Shown here piece by piece: positions 23,332 to 35,782 of a stretch of DNA of 64,000 nucleotides (the first letter of the stretch is position 1; the number at the start of each line of letters is the position of its first letter). A program made the translations under genes and the position numbers. The stretch is from Sarocladium kiliense (lineage: Eukaryota > Ascomycota > Sordariomycetes > Hypocreales > Sarocladiaceae). The notes under the pieces are model-generated. The model was not told the origin of the DNA. It did no database searches and was given only the letters and a program-made list of their open reading frames with translations. The DNA lies in contig JAUZTG010000019.1 in the NCBI GenBank assembly GCA_030734395.1, forward strand, positions 1 through 64,000. Reading direction: 5' to 3'.

Positions 23332-25808
23332 ATGGACTCGTACGTACTGTTCTACTGCCCGCCCCAACACTCTCAGCACTGCCCTTTCTGTCTTGCCCTG
23401 TTGCCCGATTCTGTCGCCCTGTCTCTCGTCTCGTGGCGTCCCGAGTCTATCCTGTGACTGTTTCGTCTCACCTGCGCTGGTCCACGCGCACATGCGCTTC
23501 ACACCGTCCCAACTCTCCAAGCTCGTTGTGCCTTAGCCTCAGACCCAAGGGTCCAGCCGACTTCGCCCAATGACGCAAATCGACTACGGCACCGCCAAAC
23601 CTTCTTGGACCGATTCTTGCTACTCGTCCAACCCGACCTTTCATCCCGCATCCAGCACCACCATCATTCTCAACCTTCCAAAATCTTCATCGTGCACCAT
23701 CCGCATCGCAAGACAAATTTGAAGCTAACCATTGCATCACCTGTTCCTATAGCTTCATCCACGTCGCTGGCTGGTCTCACGCACCGCCTCGAGGCCCTTC
23801 TGCCGCCTCTCGACGCCCCCTCGGCCACGTCAGGTCTCTATCATCAGCCCCCACAGCGCCATCACATCATCATTCAACATCCTCATCATCACCACTTTCT
23901 CCGTCTAGCAAGCCTCGTTCGCCCGTCAAGTCGCCTTCTACGTCAACTCTCCCACACGTCACTCCATCTTCTTTTGGCTTCAGTAGCGATGAGATGAGCA
24001 CCTTGCCCGACCCTCGAAGCCGAACAATGTCGCCCTCCAATGGAAGCCCACTCGCGAGTCCAGTCCATCATCCCGACTTGAGCGAAGAGGTCGCCACCCT
24101 TAGCACTAAACTCATCAACGCTATCAACCACCAGACCTTCCTCGACGATACCCTCTCCGCCACTCGCCATGAGCTCGAAGCCGCAAAGGAGCGCATACGG
24201 GAGCTCGAAGCCACAAATGCCTCTCAGCGTGAGACACTCTCAGGCCAAGTTTGGGTGCAGAAAAGCTCTGTAGAGGCCGAGAAGAAGGCTTTGCGCGCGA
24301 AAGCCGCAGAGGAAAAGATGAAGCGCCTTGATACCGAGATCGAGAAGAAGAAGATTGAGCAGGAGCTGGAGAATCTTACTACAGCCCTCTTCGAGGAGGC
24401 TAACAAAATGGTCGTCAAGGCTAAGGAGGAGGCCAAAGCGGACCATGATGCTCTGCAGCGCAAGAATGACCAGATCAAGGCCCAGCTCGCTGATTCGGAA
24501 AGCCTGCTCAAGTCACAACAGGAGCAACTCATAGAGCTCAAGCACGTCATGGAGGGCATGGCCTCCGAACGAGACGATCAGACGACAGGCACCGCACCGT
24601 CATCACCTGGTTTTGCCAAGTTCGAAGCAAGGGACGTGGAGAGGATTGTACCCGATGGTGCTCCCTCACCTTCTCTTGCTGACGGCATGTCACCAACGCA
24701 TCCGACGAACTTTCACCACCTCATACAACCTGTTTTACGACATGACCTGGCCGCGTTCGACGATTTTGTTAGCTTGGCACGCTTGTCGAAGCAGTACAAG
24801 AACGTTAGAGTCTCTTCCGGCTCGGCGGGTGGACTTGGAGGTCTCTCTCTTGTGGGATTGGGGGGTTACAACAGCGCTGGTCCATCAAATTCATCCGTGG
24901 TCTCTCTGGGCAACGGTGTGTCTTCTTCCAACAGCGCACCGCAATCGCCAAACGCAGCCAGTAGCGGCGGTAGCCCTGGATCTGCCGGTGGCTCCAATCT
25001 GCCTATTCCCAGCTTGAAGGACACACGCTTCTACAAGAGGGTTCTGGCCGAGGACATCGAGCCTACCCTTCGCCTGGATGCCGCACCCTCACTGTCATGG
25101 CTCGCACGTCGTTCGGTCTTGACGGCTGTCTGCGATGGCACACTCGTTGTTGAGCCCGTCCCCACGACTGGCCCCTACGTTGCTATCACGAAGCCCCAGT
25201 TCTATCCATGCTCGCTTTGCGGCGAGTCGAGAAAAGACGCCAATCACTTGCGCAACCATCGTTTCCGTGCAAGCGAAAGTGACTCAGCCCAGCGATATCC
25301 ACTTTGCCGCTACTGTCTTGGTCGCGTTCGCTCAACATGCGACTTCCTTGGCTTTTTGCGTATTATCAAAGACGGGCATTGGCGCGCAGATGACGAGGAC
25401 CAGGAGAAGTCTGCTTGGGAGGAGAGTGTACGCCTACGTGAACAAATGTTTTGGGCTCGCATCGGTGGAGGCGTAGTCCCAGCAGGACAAGTTGTCAACC
25501 CAGCAGACCTCGTTCCCAGCCCACGACCTAGTCATGAGTCGACCAAAGCAGACCAGGCACTACCAACAGAAAAGGCTCCTGCGGATGACTCCAAGACCAT
25601 TCGTCCTGAGGACAAGGAGCTGCCAGCAGAACCAGCGGAGTCCGAGGACACAGCGGCTGCCAGCGACGGCTTCATTACGCCTCCGGAGCAGACGGACCCC
25701 CAACCAGCTCAAACCGAGAGCCCAGAACAGAACAACTCTTCAGAAGCTACAGGCACAGAGAAAATTCAGCGGCTCTCTGTCACCATACCCGGTGTTTCCT
25801 ACCAATAA
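23332..25808 (+). CDS. SEC2: Sec2-family Rab guanine-nucleotide exchange factor, 687 aa in this model
   Basis: Activates the Rab Sec4 on secretory vesicles, promoting polarised exocytosis. A clear ATG frame runs 23994-25808, but the same frame is open and coding-like upstream to an acceptor at 23752 (cctatag), reading SPLSPSSKPRSPVKSPS and SSFGFSSDE before that Met. The best partner donor is GTACGT at 23340, just after ATGGACTC at 23332. I therefore propose a first exon with 8 coding bases (23332-23339), a 413-base intron and exon 23753-25808. Domains: Sec2 coiled coil about residues 119-268 (LSTKLINAINHQTFLDDTLS; heptads through EEANKMVVKAKEEA), then the Rabin8/Sec2 C-terminal Cys/His region about 488-569 (CSLCGESRKDANHLRNH, CRYCLGRVRSTCDFLGFLR). 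The core is certain; the first exon is inference. Confidence 0.85.
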
Positions 25809-26894
25809 AGGTACTCGCCCTATTTATCATGAAGCGATAGCTTCACAAACTTAGAGGACACGAAATATACCTCGACTATAATGTATATTGTATATCGGCA
25901 GCCAACATGCTTACGAGAAGGGGTACTCAAGTACAACGGGAGGATGGTCAAAACTTTTCTTTTTCTGGCTTTGTATGGCGTTAAACGGCGTTGCGGGACA
26001 ATGGGATGTGTGGAAGGGCATGTTGGAATCATTCGGTCTTTACGGTGCATTCATCACGGATTAGAGCTGGGCATGACTGGTTGAAGATCGAAAGAGGGTT
26101 AGACAGATGGGTATGATACCAGACAAACAAGACTTCGGTGTATCGTCACATGCATGCCTCCTTCCCGCTGCTGTCTTCACGTGTGCAAAGACTCGGTGAA
26201 CGTTCTGACAATCTTGTGTATTCTTTCGTAAATAAATGAAAACTCCAGCCTGAAAGTACATCTGCTTTTCGACTTTATGACGCCCTTACGACGAGGCTCC
26301 AGGAGCTCCATCAAGCACCAATAGTCCCTGCGACCTCGCTCTGTTCTCGTTTTGGCTTTGTACTAAAAAGACACTTTGCCAGATATGAAGTAAAGCACGG
26401 ACTGAAAGCAGAGTGCAACGCATCGAACAGACGACAGAAGCGGGGAGAGACGAAGGTATTTTAAAAGTAAGGAGACGTTTGGTAGTGATAGAGTAAATCT
26501 GCGGTGCAGCGGTAAAGATATTGAGAACATTAGTAAGGAAAATAGACAGAGTGTTTGGAGGGAACAGGAACAGAGTTACAGAATTTCATCATCGTCGTCG
26601 TGATAAAGAAAAAAGGAAAAAGCGCGATTCCGGTGAGCCCATCCTTCTCATTTCCCAATCACAGCACACAACCACTTCCTCCATTGTATCGTTCTCATAA
26701 CAAATTTGGGTTAAGTGAGAGGGGGTTTCAAAAGGAAAAAGCGTAACAAAGAGCATAGCTGGCAAATGGTCTTCAGTCTAAAGAGCGACGGGAATGGTAT
26801 CGAAGTTTGATATAGTGAGGCTTTTGAATGAGTGACAGGGTTTTTGTTGGTTAGGCCGAGTGGTTCTCAGCATTGTGATAATTGAGGAGATCGA
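25809..26894. other. Convergent 3' flanks of SEC2 and the ApsA gene
   Basis: About 1.1 kb between converging genes. It is relatively AT-rich and contains purine runs (around 26580-26640 and 26720-26745), but I see no gene. Confidence 0.5.
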
Positions 26895-29800
26895 TTAGGT
26901 GCGAGAACGGAAGGACGCCATAGGCGTGGCGGTGGGAGTCGGGTGAGCGTGTGTGCTAGATGTGCGGTCTCGCTTGGAATGGTGATGCTGGTGCAGTGCT
27001 CCGACATCATGTTTCCCTACACGTCAAGTCAGTTATCCTAGTCTATGATCTCAATATGTCGGAAAGGTTCTTACCATCGCAGCATGCCCTGACATTCTCG
27101 AGTCTATCAGACTCTCTATCCTGGCGCTCGATCATCTCCCTCAGGTCCTCCGCACTATCATGCACCTCACTCGCCTCGTAGATGCTGGTGTTCTGGGCAC
27201 TAGGTCCCCTCCCACGGAAGCTGTTGAACGTTCCAGACAATTTCGGCCCGCTTGACTTCCAGTATCCACTGATTCGGCCAAGGGTTCCTATCGAGGGCCG
27301 TTGTTGAGGGGTGCTTGAGCCGCGATTCGAGGGTGTGAGGGTTGGGATCTCCATAACATCAGGACCAGGTGATTCGTTGTGCGTGGTGCGGGAGTTGTAG
27401 GACGACAAGGAGGGAGGAGCGCGTGGTCGTGTGCCATTAGCTGGCCGTTGACCGAATTGAGGGTTGAACTCGTCCACATCCTCACTAGTGAGACCAGTGG
27501 CTATCTCGTCAGCCTCTGCTTCACCCTCGTTGGTCCTGAGTAGAAGGTATGACAGTGCGTTGAACCACGTTTCGTGGCGTTGACCTGTGGTGCAAGTAAA
27601 CTTGATGGTACGACCAGGAGCAACCACAATCAAGCTCTTGCGGTGCAGGCCCGGCGGCATAGGGTTATCGTCAGTGACGACTCGCACGGCCTCGATTGGC
27701 ACGCTCTTCGACTTAGCCTCAGCACGTCCTGACGACGGGTCGCTGTCACTCCAGTGAAGCGCACGAGTGTAAGGGTGCACCCAGAAGTAACGCCTGTGAC
27801 GCTTCTCCGACATCTCCCCACGGCCAGTCTTGCGCGTGTACTTCCACAAGTACTCGCCAATCATGGTCTGTGTGATAGCCTGGATCATGCGAGGATCTGT
27901 GTTCGGGCCGAAGCCGTTGGCATCCATGCCCATCTCGCCCGCCCGCATGTTGAACCTAGTCTCGATCTCTGATGCGAACGAGGACACGGACGACTGTCGG
28001 GACCGGGCTCCGAGTCTGGGCCGCTGCTGAATATCAGCGTGGCCTGTAAGAGATCCGGTTCTGGCTGCTCGTGGTGTAGGGGTGCCACGACCAGATTGGC
28101 TTGACATCGGCCTCGACTGCCCACTAGGTGTGCGAGGACGGTTCTTCATAGCTGAAGCTGGCCACAGAGGGGGTCCCATGTTGCCTTGACCTCCGCTTGA
28201 TGAACCGGTGCGTGCTGCTTCTATAAGCTCACGGTGGTTGGGCGGTAGTGGCGGCGCATCTTGCAATGACGTTCTTCCACTGGCAGCACTGCTAGGGCGC
28301 TTGAGGGAGCTTGTTTCCGAAAGTGCATCATCAACCATCTTGGTCTTGTTCCGAAGAGGGCTTCCCATACTCTCTTGTTGACGATGGATTCTAACGGTCC
28401 CCATGGAGTTCATACTACCGACACTGCTTGTAGAGAGCTTCTTCTCATGACCAAGTGAGGGCTTTGCGCCGGCAAGGAAGAGTTTGTCGATTGCGTCGGC
28501 GGTCAAAGAAGTCTGTGCACTCTGGTCGAGCATAGGAGCTTGAACCTTGCGTTGAGGTCGAGCGCTTGAGTTCGACGAGATCTCCTTAAAGGGACGCTGA
28601 GACTCGGGCGTTTGGGTCTCGGGTGTGTCGCTGGGCGACTGGCGGGTCTCGTCCTCAGCAATAATGGGTGACGAGTCCGTCTTCTTACCCCAGCCAAGGA
28701 GACCAATGCCCTTGTTGTTGGGAGTCTCCGGCTTGACGCTCTTGGGTGAGTCGGCATCCCTTGGAAGGATGAACCCGTCTCTCCTAGGGCTTCGGGGAGA
28801 GATTGGCCGAGTCTCAATTGTGTCGATGCTTGAGAAGCCAAATGTCGGCGACAGTGAGTCCTTGGGGTACGCGAAAGGCTCCACGTACTCCGAGGTGATG
28901 GGTGAGAGTGCCAGAGGAGCCGGCACGGGTGGCTCCTCGATAACTGGCACGATGTTCTCGGCAGCAAGCGACGAGAGCGCAAAGGTGGGCATGGGTGGCT
29001 CAGGAGCAGCCACTGGCTCAACACCCTGTGCTGACAAGGACGAGTATGCCAGAGGATCGTGAGCCCGTGTGGTCTCGGGCTCCTTGACAGGTTCCACATG
29101 CTCTGTTGACAGAGTTGAGTAGCCAAGCGCATTGTGAGCGCGAGCGATCTCAGGTCCTTGCACGGGCTGAACGTCCTCTGAAGCGATGGAAGAGATGACC
29201 AGTTCAGGCACCTCAGGTGTAGCCACAGGCACGGGGGCGGGAATGGGAACAGGTAGGACCTCGATCTCTGGCTCCACTACAGGTTCGACTTGTTCAGAGA
29301 CGACACTGACCATGCTCAACTGTGGACAAGGAATCTCCACATTTGTGGGAGGTACTCCAGCCTCGCCCATGATGGACGACAAGGACAAGGTTGGTGCCGG
29401 TACGGCGGGGTCTGCACCTGGCTCAACACGCTCAATGAAGACAGGAGTGAAGCTCAGAGTGGGCGGCGGCGGCGGTGCCACTCTTGGCTCTTCCACTGGC
29501 TCAACAAGTTCCGCAACGACTGGTGTGAAGCTCAATGTAGGTGGTGTAGGTGGCTCGCGTCGTTCTTCCACCGGCTCGATGGTCTCGCTCTGGATGTCTG
29601 CCATGGCCAACTCCAGAGGGGTTGGCGGATCGATCTTCGGAGGCGTCGTAGGGGGGATAGGGAACATGGCAATCTTCTCCTCCATATCCGCATCATGCTG
29701 GGCTCCAGCGTCGCTGTAAGAGCTCGTGGACAAGGGACGAGAGGTGGAGACATCCGATGCCACGCTCAGCATCGAGGCGCGGTGGTCAACAACTGACTGC

Positions 29801-32148
29801 ATCGTTCTAGGGCGATCGGCCTCATCGACATCGAGGCCAACGGGGGCAACGATCTCAGGCAGAGGCGAGTCGATGCGGACCTCATCGGTCATTGTGCCAC
29901 TATCCACCATCATTACCTTAGGAAGCTCAGGCATGGCTGGAGGTGGTGAAACGGGGCGACGGACCGATCCAGGTGTAACAGAGCGAGTGCTCCTACGGCT
30001 AGGTGTGTTAGCTCCGAGAGACTCATCGTCGCTTCCAAGATCCTGCAACTCAGCGAACAGGCTCTGACCAGCAGCCTTGGGAGTGCCACCAGTGCTAGTA
30101 GCAAAGCTGGCAGGGCTACTCGCAAGCTGCGGCTCCTCGCTGAACTGGCGTGATGACCTGGAGAACGGACCACGGCTAAGGCGAGTGCGGCTTCGCTGCG
30201 ATGAGAGACCAGTGGTTGGCGTCTTGAGCTCGGGGAGGTCCTCTTCGTCGGCGGAGGTTGAGGCGGTGCTGTGGAAGGAGTTGCGATTGCCAGCCTTTGC
30301 GAGACCAGCAGGAAGGCTAGGAGGCCGCCTCATGCGGCCAAATCCACGTGATGTGATCTCAGTCTCAGTCTCTGCGCCATCACTGTCGGGCATATCCTCG
30401 TTGACTGTTTGGAAGTCTTCAGTCTCAGTGCCACGCTCATTTGCAGTTTCGAAAGCGGACTCGCTAGCCTCGTTTGCGGTGTCGAAGTGCTCGCTTGAAT
30501 CGGTTGGGAAAGAGGGATCTCCAGCTTGTCGTGAGATGGGGCTAACATTCGCAGACGAAGTACGAGGAGACATGTTCTGATGATCCTCCCACTCGGGATC
30601 GTCCTCGAGGATCTCCTGACGGCTTGAACGGAAGCTGCCGAGCAACCCCTTGCCCTTTTTGAACTCCTTAGAATCCACCTTACGGCTACGGCGATTAGAG
30701 CTTGCACCTCCGGCATCGTTCTTGGCCCGTTCCAGATCATCACGAAGGTCCTGGATGATCCGTCGAAGCTCGAGCTTCTCGGTCTTCTCACGGTGAATCT
30801 GGCCGCGCTGGCTTTGGATGGTCCTCTGGGCATGGTGCAGCGACGTCTTCATAGTCTCCGTCTCCAGAACAGAGTGTCTTGGGGTTCCCTTGATCGGGCT
30901 GGGCGGGGGCGAGTGCTCAGGAGTGACGTTATCAGTTGCAGTCTCGAACTCCTCGTCGCTCAATCCAGAGGCAGGGTCCCTGGCTTGCGACCTGCCGCGC
31001 TGAGTAGAGAAGGCCTTGGCAAGTTCGGTATTCTGGTTGGTCAGATCGTCGATCTTGCGCTGCATGGCGGATCGCTCGCCGTCAGCCATGACGAGATTAC
31101 GCTTCGCAGTACCAAGCTCGATGTCATGGTGCTTGACGATGGCCGCGTGTTCTTCGGTGAGCTTCGTATGTGCGAGCTTGACCTCATCCAGTTCCTTCTG
31201 CGCAAGGGCCTTCTCTGCGGTGGACGTTTCCAGCGACTGGGTGAGCTTCTTCTCGCGCTCGGTCTGCTCTCTTTGAGCGGCGTTGAGGTCCTGAATCCGG
31301 GTTTCGAGCTCCCAATTGGCTTCCTTGTATCGGTGCTCGCTTTCATCGAGGGCGGTGAGACGCTGCTGCAGATTCTCGGACTCGATTTCCAACGCTGAAT
31401 TGGTTGACTTGAGTTCCTTGACCTCTTCTTCGCGCTCGGCTAAGAGGGCCTGCAAATTGCGAACCTGGGCGATGAGGCTAGTGCTAATCTCGGCGGCGAA
31501 TTCGATGTCGTGGACGCGGTTCGAAGGCTGGTTGCGGATCTTCCGATTCGGGACAGTAAGCTTGGTCGGGGAACCAGAACCGTGACTCTCGAACTTGGAC
31601 GGGCTGACAGAACGCTGTTGAGAAATAAGTTAGTGTAAAGTTTAGGGACGATTTACGCGCAATTGGGCGTGTGGAAAAGAACTGACCCTTCCACCTCTCC
31701 CCTCTGGAACAAAAGGAGACCCCGGAGCCGCCTCATTACTTGGAACTCTCTGTTTGGGCAGGAAAGCCCTGGCAGATTCGCGGGCTAAGTCATTGTACTC
31801 TTTCTCAATCTCTACGAGCTTGGTGCGCAGCTCGGGACCCAATTCACCCTCAGCTTGCAGCTTCTCGACCTCCTGAAGCTGCTCAGCGAGCGCCTTGCGC
31901 TGGGAAACAAGAGCCGTGCCCAATTTTCCAGCCTCGTCAAGACGTCGATCTGTCTCGGCTAGGTGAGCCTCGAGAGCGCGCTTGGCTTGTCTGGGCGAGG
32001 AGCCAGGCCCAGACGCGAAGAGGTCCTGGTCGAAGGTCGAATAACGGTGGTGAGCATGGGACTGAGGGCCCGAAACGAAAGGATCACTGCCGCCATCGCC
32101 AGACGGGACCGGGAGGTTTGGTTTGTCGGAGGCGAGTGACGAAGCCAT
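26895..32148 (-). CDS. Cortical anchor protein ApsA/Num1 type, coiled coil plus PH domain, 1,707 aa
   Basis: Anchors dynein and microtubules (and in yeast mitochondria) at the cell cortex for nuclear migration. Exons 32148-31687, 31614-27075 and 27016-26895, all in frame. The first junction gives GGRRSVSPSKF and leads into NRKIRNQPSNRVHDIEFAAE, a segment I recognise from the ApsA N terminus. Coiled coil covers about residues 55-330; then a long acidic/Pro-rich middle with repeated TLSFTP, EHVEPV and AYSSLS-like units around residues 760-950. A PH domain sits near 1400-1515 (MIGEYLWKYTRK to WFNALSYLLLR) and would bind phosphoinositides at the plasma membrane. The last exon adds CCDGKHDVGALHQHHHSKR and a short basic tail. 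No open frame is broken. Family member length varies widely because of the repeat region. Confidence 0.92.
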
Positions 32149-34451
32149 CCTGATTGAAGACCCGGCGGGTATCCGACCAGAGGAAGCCCGTCTAGGAGGA
32201 CCGTGAGACCATCAAATTTTGCGGGATCGGGTCGGATGCGTTTCGTGGTTTCTACTCGATCGTCCTGGGAGGTGTGTGTGGTCTTGTTTCGGGAAGCGGG
32301 AGACAAGAGATTCTCCAACAGACAGATTGTATGTCTGATGTAAAGCGAGGATAGAAAAAAAGTCCCGGGAGATTAGGCCGTTTCGTTTGGGGTGTGAGGC
32401 AGAGCTGCGTGCCCTTGCGTCGACGCGGTAAAAGGGAGCTGCAGGGAGGGCCACTACCACCACTGTGGGAGGACAAACGCAAGCAGACCCGGCTGCTGGG
32501 TAGGAAGAAGAGCGAAGGCGAAGAGAAGAAACGAGTGACGGGGTAAATAGCAAACGGAGGGTCGAAGGTGGAGGAGGAATTAGGTGGGCGAGAAGAGGTA
32601 ACGAAGGTAAGGAAGAATTGAGGGTAGAGAGATAGAGGAGGAGGGGAGGAGACGCGGATCGTGATGGTGTGGTCAGGTTGATGGTGGTGGTGGTGGGCTG
32701 AATGAAGGGCAGACAGGCGATTGAGTTGCTGATCTTGGTGGGCGGAGGCCAGCAGCAGTGACGATGCGGCCACTGTTTTCTCGCTGTCGCTATCACCAAC
32801 CAGGGACGTGTCGCAGTGGGTGCAACGCGCTGAACCATGGGTCTCTTCAGCGGGTGATTCAGGCAATACAGGCGGCACAATTTAGGCGCCGACCACCTTT
32901 ATCGATTTTGCAGGCTGCAGATGACACAAAACAGTAAACACACTGGAATGAGCTGCACGCGTCTTGTTGACCATTCCAGGCTATTTTGCTCACTTTTGTG
33001 TTGTTTTCTCTTTGCTTTGTGTCAGCAGTCTCAGTTTTGACTCTGTGTTCCTTTTTCTGGTCTCTCCTTCCAGGCACGAAGCCCGTTGAGGCCGTTGAGA
33101 ATGGGGCTCTCACCTGAGCAAGGTACCCTGAAGCGATGGACTGAATTATAGGTCGGGATGACTGAAGTGCAAACAAAACACTGGCAAACAAGGGTCGGGT
33201 ATGACAGGTTCCCTGAACTAGGAAACAAAAGAAGGAAACAACGTTCGTCGAAACAGATACAAATGAGTGACGGTACGATTAGAGAGGTGGTGACGGACGT
33301 GTGTCTCTCACCACAATGGTAAAGCAAACAGCGATGGTACAAGACACCGAGCAAAAAAGGTGCCACGCAAACACATCTCGACCCATGAAAAAATGTACCA
33401 AAATGAACGAGGACACCGCCATGGCCATGAGCAGGCATGCTGCCACTACGTGCATGGATTTGTTTGATTTGATGCTCTCACATAGTGGACCGTGCCATGC
33501 CATCCACCCTCACTAGCATCCGTTTACATGCGCTTCCCCATCGTGATGCAATGCCAACATCGTGAATGTGAATCTCATCCTAAATACTACATAAGAGGGA
33601 GGTTTTAATCACTTTGGTGTGTCATGAATGCTCATCTGCTCGTTTGCTCCCACCGAAAGGATCAGTCCTCAGTATACTCAGGATGACTTGCCAGACAGGG
33701 GACCAGGATGATTTCGCGCATGAACCACTGATCTCTGTACTCCATTCGCTTCCCGGGGGTATACAATATATGCCCTGTCGTCAGCAGGCATGTATTTGAA
33801 GCCTGTCTGTCATCCAAAAAGCGGGATTCTCAGAACACGATATGTAATACCTTCCAGAGCCTCACTCACTGTCCTATTGTCTCAAGCCACTTCTCGATCC
33901 AATGTCTCTCTCGTCCCGCCAATTTCGTCATCGTGTGTCCCTCTCCCAATTCCCAACCAAGACGCGTCGCGCTGTTTGGTTGCATTGACCTAATCTCATC
34001 CCAACCATGACACAGCCAATCACAGCCGCCCAAACGTCTCCGCTAGTCAAGGCTTGTCTTTTTATAGTTGCGACGTGTTATTGTTCCTGGTTTCGTTTCC
34101 TTGTTCACGTAAGCTTAACGGTGGATCGACCGACGCTTTGAAGCTCCATTGCGAGGCTGAGGTTGGCGGACGTTCAAGGAAGCAGCCTCACTGACGTCGT
34201 GAAATGGGAATGACAATTTTCCCAATAAACTAAGAGTCATATTTCGTAGTCAGAGCTCGATCTCGGGTTAAGTCAGCATGGACAGCTCGTTCGGCGTGGT
34301 TGTTCCACGTGTTTCCTTGGTTAGCAGAAGTTTAGGGTAGCTCGGTCGCAACATTAGTCATCTGATTACAGATAAGATTATCGATATCCAAACTTCGGCT
34401 TCAACTTCGCCTTCGACAGCTTCACTTCGAACAAACGCATCACTCGTCACC
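32149..34451. promoter_or_regulatory. Divergent region between ApsA and CWC24
   Basis: 2.3 kb between divergent starts. The part near the ApsA start (32149-32880) is purine-rich on the plus strand, meaning a pyrimidine-rich leader on the coding strand, and includes a GGT run near 32680-32697. The rest (33000-34450) is closer to AT-balanced, with no supported ORF. Confidence 0.45.
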
Positions 34452-35462
34452 ATGGAGCCCGACGCACCTGTCGCAGTATTCAAGAAAAGAGGCGCAAAGG
34501 GCCGCTCGAACATTCGAAAGCGCCCCGCAACCCCGCCGCCTGCCAGCAAAAGCGACTCCGACAGCGATGGCGACTACTCTTCCTCAGAAGACGAATCCGG
34601 CCGACGAGTCAAGCGTCGCAAGAAGACAACAGTCATCAACGCAACATCTTCACTGAACAAGGCAGATGACAAAGACTTGACTGCTTCAGCATATACCGCG
34701 GATCGCACCGCAGCTATTACCAATGCCAACGATGCCACGAAACAGAGCAACTGGTATGACGAAGATGCGAAGGATGCCTTATCGGCCAAGAACCTCCTTG
34801 GCTCTTCCAAAGCAGCACCAAAGGACACACAAGCAAGCGATGGACTGTACAAAGGCCTCGCCAACCAGACATCATTTATCCAGAAGAACCCCGACGCACC
34901 CAACCGGACAGTCGGTCCCGTAAAAGCCCCTACCAACATCCGAACCATCACCGTCACAGATTTCGCTCCAGACGTCTGCAAGGACTACAAACAAACGGGG
35001 TTTTGTGGTTTCGGCGACAACTGCAAGTTTTTGCACGATCGTTCTGTCGTCCAGCAAGGTTGGCAGATCGACCGCGAGTGGGAGAAGGTGCACAAGGGCA
35101 AAACGAACCTGGGCGGTACGGTCGTTGCCAGTGCAGATCGGACGAAGAACGATGCGGCCAATGGTGAAGATGAGGAGGAGAAGATGCTGGAGAAGATCCC
35201 ATTTGCATGCATTATCTGCAAGCAGTCATATCGGGAACCCATCGTCACGAAATGTGGTCACTACTTCTGTGAACCATGCGCCCTCAAACGGTACAGGAAG
35301 GACCCTACATGTGCGGCGTGTGGCGCGGGGACGATGGGTGTGTTCAACTCGGCGAAGAGGTTAAAGAAATTATTAGATAGAAAGAGGGAGAGGGAGGCAA
35401 AACGGCGACAAGAGGCTTTAGAAAATGGAGAGAAGCTGAGTGACGAAGAGGGCGATGCCTGA
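34452..35462 (+). CDS. CWC24: Pre-mRNA splicing factor CWC24/RNF113 (CCCH + RING), 336 aa
   Basis: Spliceosome-associated factor of the Prp19-related set, acting around the first catalytic step. Intronless. An N-terminal acidic/basic region starts with VAVFKKRGAKGRSNIRKR, typical of the family. A CCCH zinc finger begins at Cys176 with spacing C-x8-C-x5-C-x3-H (CKDYKQTGFCGFGDNCKFLH). A C3HC4 RING finger begins at Cys253 (CIICKQSYREPIVTKCGHYF and CEPCALKRYRKDPTCAACG), so ubiquitin-ligase activity is possible, as for human RNF113A. Domain order and length match the family. The C terminus is a Lys/Arg/Glu-rich helix. The ATG at 34452 follows a clean CACC context. Confidence 0.94.
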   Translation: MEPDAPVAVFKKRGAKGRSNIRKRPATPPPASKSDSDSDGDYSSSEDESGRRVKRRKKTTVINATSSLNKADDKDLTASAYTADRTAAITNANDATKQSNWYDEDAKDALSAKNLLGSSKAAPKDTQASDGLYKGLANQTSFIQKNPDAPNRTVGPVKAPTNIRTITVTDFAPDVCKDYKQTGFCGFGDNCKFLHDRSVVQQGWQIDREWEKVHKGKTNLGGTVVASADRTKNDAANGEDEEEKMLEKIPFACIICKQSYREPIVTKCGHYFCEPCALKRYRKDPTCAACGAGTMGVFNSAKRLKKLLDRKREREAKRRQEALENGEKLSDEEGDA

Positions 35463-35782
35463 GGGGCACATGATGTGGATATAGGATGAAGTCAATGATA
35501 CCCAGCATACTGCTTGCATCTCACCGCTGCCCTCGTCACGAGTAGCCTAAGACACAGACATGATGTGAAACCCAGTCATATTCGAGAGTGACATCTGTGA
35601 AATTGGCACCACTATGAGCTAGATGGAACTTATGATAGCAGCATATCTAGTAAGATGATGATCAAGGCTGTATGACAAACGGCAAAAGACGGCCTCAGCT
35701 GCCGTCCCATTCAGTGTCCACTTCAGCACAGCTTTATCGACTGGTCTCGTTTGCCATTTACCCATCACGACCAAACCGAAAC
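35463..35782. other. Convergent 3' flanks of CWC24 and ISN1
   Basis: 320 bases between converging genes; no further feature seen. Confidence 0.5.

Noticed and set aside
33031..33438. 135-codon minus-strand frame rich in Cys, Leu and Phe
   Set aside because: Composition follows local T/C bias, no signal peptide, conserved motif or splice partner.
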